This document shows positions 60,481 to 64,000 of a stretch of 64,000 nt of DNA, in pieces. The notes below the pieces were generated by a model. It searched no databases, was not told the origin of the DNA, and worked only from the letters and a program-made list of their open reading frames with translations. The translations under genes and the position numbers were made by a program. Every line of letters starts with the position of its first letter. Position 1 is the stretch's first letter. Source of the stretch: Actinocrispum wychmicini. Its GTDB lineage: Bacteria > Actinomycetota > Actinomycetes > Mycobacteriales > Pseudonocardiaceae. The DNA is taken from assembly GCF_004345645.1 (NCBI RefSeq), contig NZ_SLWS01000002.1, forward strand, positions 744,001-808,000, in the 5' to 3' direction.

Positions 60481-62241
60481 GTGTCCGTCGACAAGCGTGC
60501 GTATTCAGTTCCGCGCAAGATCTTGATCACGATGGTGGTCGGCGCGCTCTTGTTCCCGCTGACGAACTTGCTGCTGGATTCGACGGCCACGAAGGTACTT
60601 GCCACTGTCGTCGTCGGCGCGGTGGTTCTCATCGTGCAGTTCCTGGTCGACCTGCAGCGACAGCTTCGGGCGATCGAGGGCACCCAGATCGAGCAGATCT
60701 CCGAGGTCAGGCGGGCCGTGGACGACACGTTCGCCAAGATCAGCCCGGCGACCGAACTGTTCGGCCAGGCCGAGGCCACCGGACTGACCGAACTGGTGGC
60801 GCGGGCCTCGGCGATCGATCGCGGTGGCTCATCGCTGGTATCGAGATTCGCGCAGGTCGAACTGCATCGGATGTCGTATTTCCTGAACGCGATGATCGAG
60901 CGGGAAGCTTTCTACGACGGGGAAGATCGCGAATGGCTGTTGGCACTGACCCGCAGCACCGACGCGTCCATCGACGCGATCAGCGTGCCCAAAGTGGACG
61001 CTGACGGTGCGGCAGTCGGCTTCTGGCGAACGGACCTTGGCCTCCGCTACCTTTCGCTGCAACACGAGGCGATCGTGCGAGGTGTGCGCGTCCGGCGGAT
61101 CTTCGTACTTCAGCGGCCTGAACTGGTGAACGATCCCGACCTGCTGTCCGTGGTTCGCGCACAGGCAGAACTCGGCATTGATGTACGTGTGCTGCACCCG
61201 CCGGCCGCCGCTTCGGCGGCCAAGGTGATCCGTCATGACATCACCCTGTTCGACAACGCGTTGAGCTACGAGGTCGTTCCAGTGCCTGGTCTCAGCCACG
61301 AAAAGCCATTGATTCTGTACACGCGGTTGGCGATGCGCGAGGACGTGGTCAACAAACACATCGAGCGTTACCAGCAACTGTGGGCGACCGCGGTACCACC
61401 AGCAGCTGGAGACGATGGAGAATTCGGTACCGAGGTGACTGTCTACACCTCCGCGGACGACGGGGAGCCGCTTCGGGACGCCGTGGTCGAACTGCTTGAC
61501 GTCGCTGGATTCGATGTCCACGAGCTGAGCGAGCCGGCCCGTGGCTCCTGGTTTCAGCGACTGTCCGTACGCCGACGTGACTCACGGGCGATGGAGAAAC
61601 TCAGCGCGCTCGCGGGAAAGGTGGAACGTGCGGCCGAGCTGAAGTACATCGACGCTCCCCGGTCGGAAACCGACGAGCGAGAGGCGAAGGCGATAGCGAA
61701 GCTCGCGGACGCCATGGCCGGCGTGGACGAGGTGGTGATCCGCACCAGCCACGTGCTTTTCGTCAAAACCAGCGGCCGGCTGGTCTCCTGGGTACTCACG
61801 GAGAACGAGATCCGAATGCTCCACGAGAATCCACAGTTCATGCGGTCGCCCCACGACCTCATGGCGGCGCTCGACAAGGTCCGGTTCCTTCGGCACGAAC
61901 CAGCCAGGGAACTCGCCCAGCCGCTCCGCTGCCCGACCTGTGGTCACAGCCCGGCGGAGGCCCAGGAACGATGGCGACTGCGGCGGGAGTTGACCATCGC
62001 CTGGCTGCATCCGAGTCCGGACTGCCCTGGCGAGGTGGTCGAGCGACGACACTGCCGACAGTGTCAGCCGCGGAGTGTCCAACCGGTTGTGTGCCCGCTG
62101 TGCGGGGACGGGCCGATGATCACCGGTGGTCTGGCCGACCACCCGCCCGGCGCGGTTCAGTCGTGGCTTCTTTCCCAGGGGTGGCACCAGTCGGCCGGGG
62201 GTGACCTGGTCTGTGCGGCTCACACGAGGGGAGTGCAGTAG
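60481..62241 (+). CDS. Membrane-anchored protein with PLD-like region, uncharacterised actinobacterial domain and zinc ribbons
   Basis: 586 residues from GTG at 60481 (GGGAGG upstream). Two TM helices lie near the N-terminus (ILITMVVGALLFPLTNLLL and VLATVVVGAVVLIVQFLV). Residues ~130-330 resemble a degenerate phospholipase-D-like fold (IDAISVPKV, RGVRVRRIFVLQRPE, GIDVRVLHP). An intact HKD is not present; HEKPLILY lacks the Asp. A domain at ~335-490 (RGSWFQRLS, ERAAELKYIDAPRSETDEREA, VLTENEIRML) follows a pattern I have seen in other actinobacterial and cyanobacterial proteins without a known function. The C-terminus has several Cys pairs (CPTCG, CRQC, CPLCG). Catalysis is not evident. A conflict or stress role is a guess. 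Confidence 0.7.
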   Translation: MSVDKRAYSVPRKILITMVVGALLFPLTNLLLDSTATKVLATVVVGAVVLIVQFLVDLQRQLRAIEGTQIEQISEVRRAVDDTFAKISPATELFGQAEATGLTELVARASAIDRGGSSLVSRFAQVELHRMSYFLNAMIEREAFYDGEDREWLLALTRSTDASIDAISVPKVDADGAAVGFWRTDLGLRYLSLQHEAIVRGVRVRRIFVLQRPELVNDPDLLSVVRAQAELGIDVRVLHPPAAASAAKVIRHDITLFDNALSYEVVPVPGLSHEKPLILYTRLAMREDVVNKHIERYQQLWATAVPPAAGDDGEFGTEVTVYTSADDGEPLRDAVVELLDVAGFDVHELSEPARGSWFQRLSVRRRDSRAMEKLSALAGKVERAAELKYIDAPRSETDEREAKAIAKLADAMAGVDEVVIRTSHVLFVKTSGRLVSWVLTENEIRMLHENPQFMRSPHDLMAALDKVRFLRHEPARELAQPLRCPTCGHSPAEAQERWRLRRELTIAWLHPSPDCPGEVVERRHCRQCQPRSVQPVVCPLCGDGPMITGGLADHPPGAVQSWLLSQGWHQSAGGDLVCAAHTRGVQ

Positions 62242-62867
62242 ACGCCGCCGACCACGAGTTCGCCGGTGATCGGGCCGGTGCCGGTCGGGGCGAAGACCAC
62301 GTGCATCAGGTTCAGGGTGATGCTGCCGTCCGGCGGGTTCGGGGTGCCGATCTCGTTCAGGATGATCTTGGCGAGCGGTGGTTCGCTGGGGCGTTCGGAC
62401 GGGATCATGACGGTGTAGTTGGGCGTGAGGTCCTGCGGGGCGGCCATGCCGACCAGGCCGGAGAACTCCATTCGCGCCACCGCGCCGCTGACTGTGGTGA
62501 CGCAGGTGGCCATGAAGTCGCTGATCTGGATCCGGGGGCCGCCGTACCTGGGCAACACGTTCAGTTCGAAGCGTTTGCCGCTGGCCTGCGCGGTGATTCG
62601 GCCGTTGGCCGGGTCGGCCGTGCACTTGGTGGCGCCTTCGCCGAACTCGGCGACGCCCTGCAGCCTGATCAGCTGGTTCGCGTTCTGCACGTTCCCGCCG
62701 CTGGTCAGGCACTGCGCCACCGGTGGCTGGAGGATCCGCTTCGTCCCGCCGACGAGGATGTCGACCGAGCCCACCGAGGCCGTGCCGCTGCCTGTGGCCG
62801 CGGCAGCGGGCGCCGCCTGCACCACCAGGACGGCGGCAGCCAGCACACCAGCGATCCGCCTTCTCAT
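62220..62867 (-). CDS. Secreted protein, choice-of-anchor P-like
   Basis: 215 residues with a Sec signal peptide (MRRRIAGVLAAAVLVVQAAP ending A-A-A-A-T). The mature part is beta-rich with four Cys (QCL, KCT, TCV, YCT), repeated GxV/GxI motifs and a closing NLMHVVFAPTG...GELVVGGVYC, as in actinobacterial choice-of-anchor P family proteins. The function is unknown; it is probably cell-surface associated. The 3' end overlaps the preceding + strand gene by 22 bases. Confidence 0.75.
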   Translation of the reverse strand: MRRRIAGVLAAAVLVVQAAPAAAATGSGTASVGSVDILVGGTKRILQPPVAQCLTSGGNVQNANQLIRLQGVAEFGEGATKCTADPANGRITAQASGKRFELNVLPRYGGPRIQISDFMATCVTTVSGAVARMEFSGLVGMAAPQDLTPNYTVMIPSERPSEPPLAKIILNEIGTPNPPDGSITLNLMHVVFAPTGTGPITGELVVGGVYCTPLV

Positions 62868-63016
62868 AGCCCCTCATGATCCACCTGTTCGCGCAGGTCA
62901 ACGACTTGAGAACAGCTGAACCACCCGGTCGGGTGTCGTGATCACCACACGTGCACACCGGTGAACGGCCGCTAACCTCCGATCACGGGATCAGTTGCCC
63001 AGGAGAAGAGGTAGCC

Positions 63017-63595
63017 GTGTCAGTTGTCCCCCTCCCCCGCCGGGCGGTGCTCGCCGACCTGGTTCCCGGCGCGCTCGTCCGGGACGCCGCGCTGGTCGTC
63101 GGCGGTGCCGTGCTGACCGGGTTGGTCGCCCAGGTCGCCATCCCGGTGCCCGGCACCCCGGTGCCGATCACCGGCCAGACGTTCGGGGCGCTGGTGGTCG
63201 GCGCGAGCCTGGGATGGCGCCGTGGTGCGCTGTCGATGCTGCTGTACGTGGTCGCGGGCGTGGCCGGGGTGCCGTGGTTCGCCGACGGCACGTCCGGCTG
63301 GCTTGGTGCGACCGGCGGGTACCTGGTCGGGTTCGCCGTGGCCGCGAGTCTGGTCGGCCTGCTGGCGAGCCGGGGCGGCGACCGGACGCCGCTGCGCACC
63401 GTCGGCACGATGGTGCTGGGCAACCTCGTCATCTACGCGATCGGCGTGCCGTGGCTGATGGCGTCAACCGGTTCCGGCCTGGCGACCGCCTTGGACCACG
63501 GCGTGGTGCCGTTCCTGATCGGCGACGGCATCAAAATCCTGCTCGCGGCCGGTGTCCTGCCGGGGGCGTGGGCGTTGGCGAACCGTCTGCGCTAG
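63017..63595 (+). CDS. bioY: BioY biotin transporter substrate-binding (S) component
   Basis: 192 residues from GTG at 63017, with GGAGAAGAGG upstream. Six hydrophobic helices include the BioY signatures AQVAIPVPGTPVPITGQTFG and GWRRGALSMLLYVVAG followed by AGVPWF. It binds biotin with high affinity in the membrane and works alone or with an ECF module; no bioM/bioN genes are visible within the window. The 3' end overlaps the convergent EamA gene by 132 bases. Confidence 0.93.
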   Translation: MSVVPLPRRAVLADLVPGALVRDAALVVGGAVLTGLVAQVAIPVPGTPVPITGQTFGALVVGASLGWRRGALSMLLYVVAGVAGVPWFADGTSGWLGATGGYLVGFAVAASLVGLLASRGGDRTPLRTVGTMVLGNLVIYAIGVPWLMASTGSGLATALDHGVVPFLIGDGIKILLAAGVLPGAWALANRLR

Positions 63596-64000
63596 GACGA
63601 CGCCGAAGATGATGAGGACCGCGCCCGACGCGGTGTTCCAGCCGACAGGTTCCTGCAGGAACACCGCGCCGAGCATGGTCGAGAACAACGGCGTCACGTA
63701 GGTGACGGTCGACGCGACCGTTGAGCCCGCGGCCCGGATGACCGTGAAGTTGAGCCGGTACGCCAGGCCCGTGCCGAGCGCGCCCATCACGACGAGCGCG
63801 GCGACCGCGCCCCACCCGGGCCACTGCGGAATCCCTTCGACAAGCGGCGCGACGAGTCCAAGGTGGACTGTCCCCCACGTGACCTGCGCGGCGGACAGGA
63901 CCGTCGCGGACTCCGGCCGTCCCGCGAGGAACCGTCGGGTGTACGCGAACGCGGCGCCGTAGCAGGTCGTTGCCACCAGGCACGAGAGCGTGCCGATGAG
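63464..64000 (-). CDS. EamA/DMT family transporter, C-terminal part (5' end outside window)
   Basis: The frame is open to the right edge, so only the last ~178 residues are seen. Hydrophobic segments WGAVAALVVMGALGTGLAY, then STVTYVTPLFSTMLGAVFL with EPVGW, and ASGAVLIIFGVVLAQ match the second EamA repeat of drug/metabolite exporters. The hydrophilic tail after RQRPRPRQ lies antisense to bioY. Substrate unknown. Confidence 0.85.
   Translation of the reverse strand, partial: LIGTLSCLVATTCYGAAFAYTRRFLAGRPESATVLSAAQVTWGTVHLGLVAPLVEGIPQWPGWGAVAALVVMGALGTGLAYRLNFTVIRAAGSTVASTVTYVTPLFSTMLGAVFLQEPVGWNTASGAVLIIFGVVLAQTVRQRPRPRQDTGREQDFDAVADQERHHAVVQGGRQAGTG

Noticed and set aside
61280-61330. HEKPLILY in the 60481 protein as a phospholipase D HKD motif
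   Set aside because: The required Asp after HxKxxxx is missing and only one such element is seen, so catalytic PLD activity is not supported.
62880-63016. Riboswitch or BirA-type operator upstream of bioY
   Set aside because: No inverted repeat resembling a BirA operator and no recognised riboswitch structure could be identified in the leader.

Overview
This window is high-GC DNA with frequent GTG/TTG starts, GTGA/ATGA start-stop overlaps, SARP/AfsR-type regulators, an LCP cell-wall ligase and large STAND (NB-ARC/TPR) proteins. That combination points to a filamentous actinomycete, most likely of the Pseudonocardiaceae. No replication origin, rRNA, CRISPR array or insertion sequence is visible. 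Identifications rest on reading motifs by eye and on remembered family features; no database search was run.

Layout. 1-8 kb is a regulatory/accessory cluster: the tail of an XRE-type protein, a 62-aa exported peptide, a SARP-NB-ARC-TPR regulator, a GT-B-like protein with a small partner, an NB-ARC-TPR protein with an N-terminal amyloid-like motif, and a Uma2 nuclease-fold protein. 8.6-17.3 kb holds a secreted trypsin-like protease, a PucR-gabT-gabD (GABA catabolism) group, a tandem universal stress protein, an FAD/NAD(P)-binding protein and an SDR. 17.6-29.5 kb holds an XRE-SARP-STAND fusion regulator, a phospholipase A2/acyltransferase-like/DUF4383 membrane fusion, an LCP protein, a second XRE protein, an AAA/DUF234 ATPase and an EthA/EthR-like monooxygenase/TetR pair. 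A tRNA-like gene with anticodon UAG (30.24 kb) is followed by a PaeR7I/XhoI-type restriction-modification pair that looks horizontally acquired. 33-42 kb is a run of small transcription units: photolyase, MarR, TetR-isochorismatase-FAD monooxygenase, peroxiredoxin, lipoproteins and a TetR-FAD monooxygenase pair, several with clear palindromic operators.

42.4-59.8 kb is the conserved actinobacterial block known in Mycobacterium tuberculosis as Rv1330c-Rv1341: pncB, clpS, DUF2017, P1 peptidase, mec, cysO, cysM, rhomboid, murI, an Rv1339-like metallo-hydrolase, rph and rdgB. Three sets of extra genes interrupt it. They are a second ClpS-like gene with an unknown partner, a serine hydrolase plus an SMP-30 protein, and a set made of a nucleotidyl-cyclase-STAND protein, a glycosyltransferase and a Crp-family regulator placed between the Rv1339-like gene and rph. 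Rv1339 is reported to be a cyclic-nucleotide phosphodiesterase. This arrangement could therefore be a self-contained cyclic-nucleotide signalling unit and is the most attractive candidate for an undescribed system here.

59.8-64 kb holds an SRPBCC protein, a membrane-anchored protein with an uncharacterised actinobacterial domain and zinc ribbons, a secreted protein, BioY and the end of an EamA transporter.
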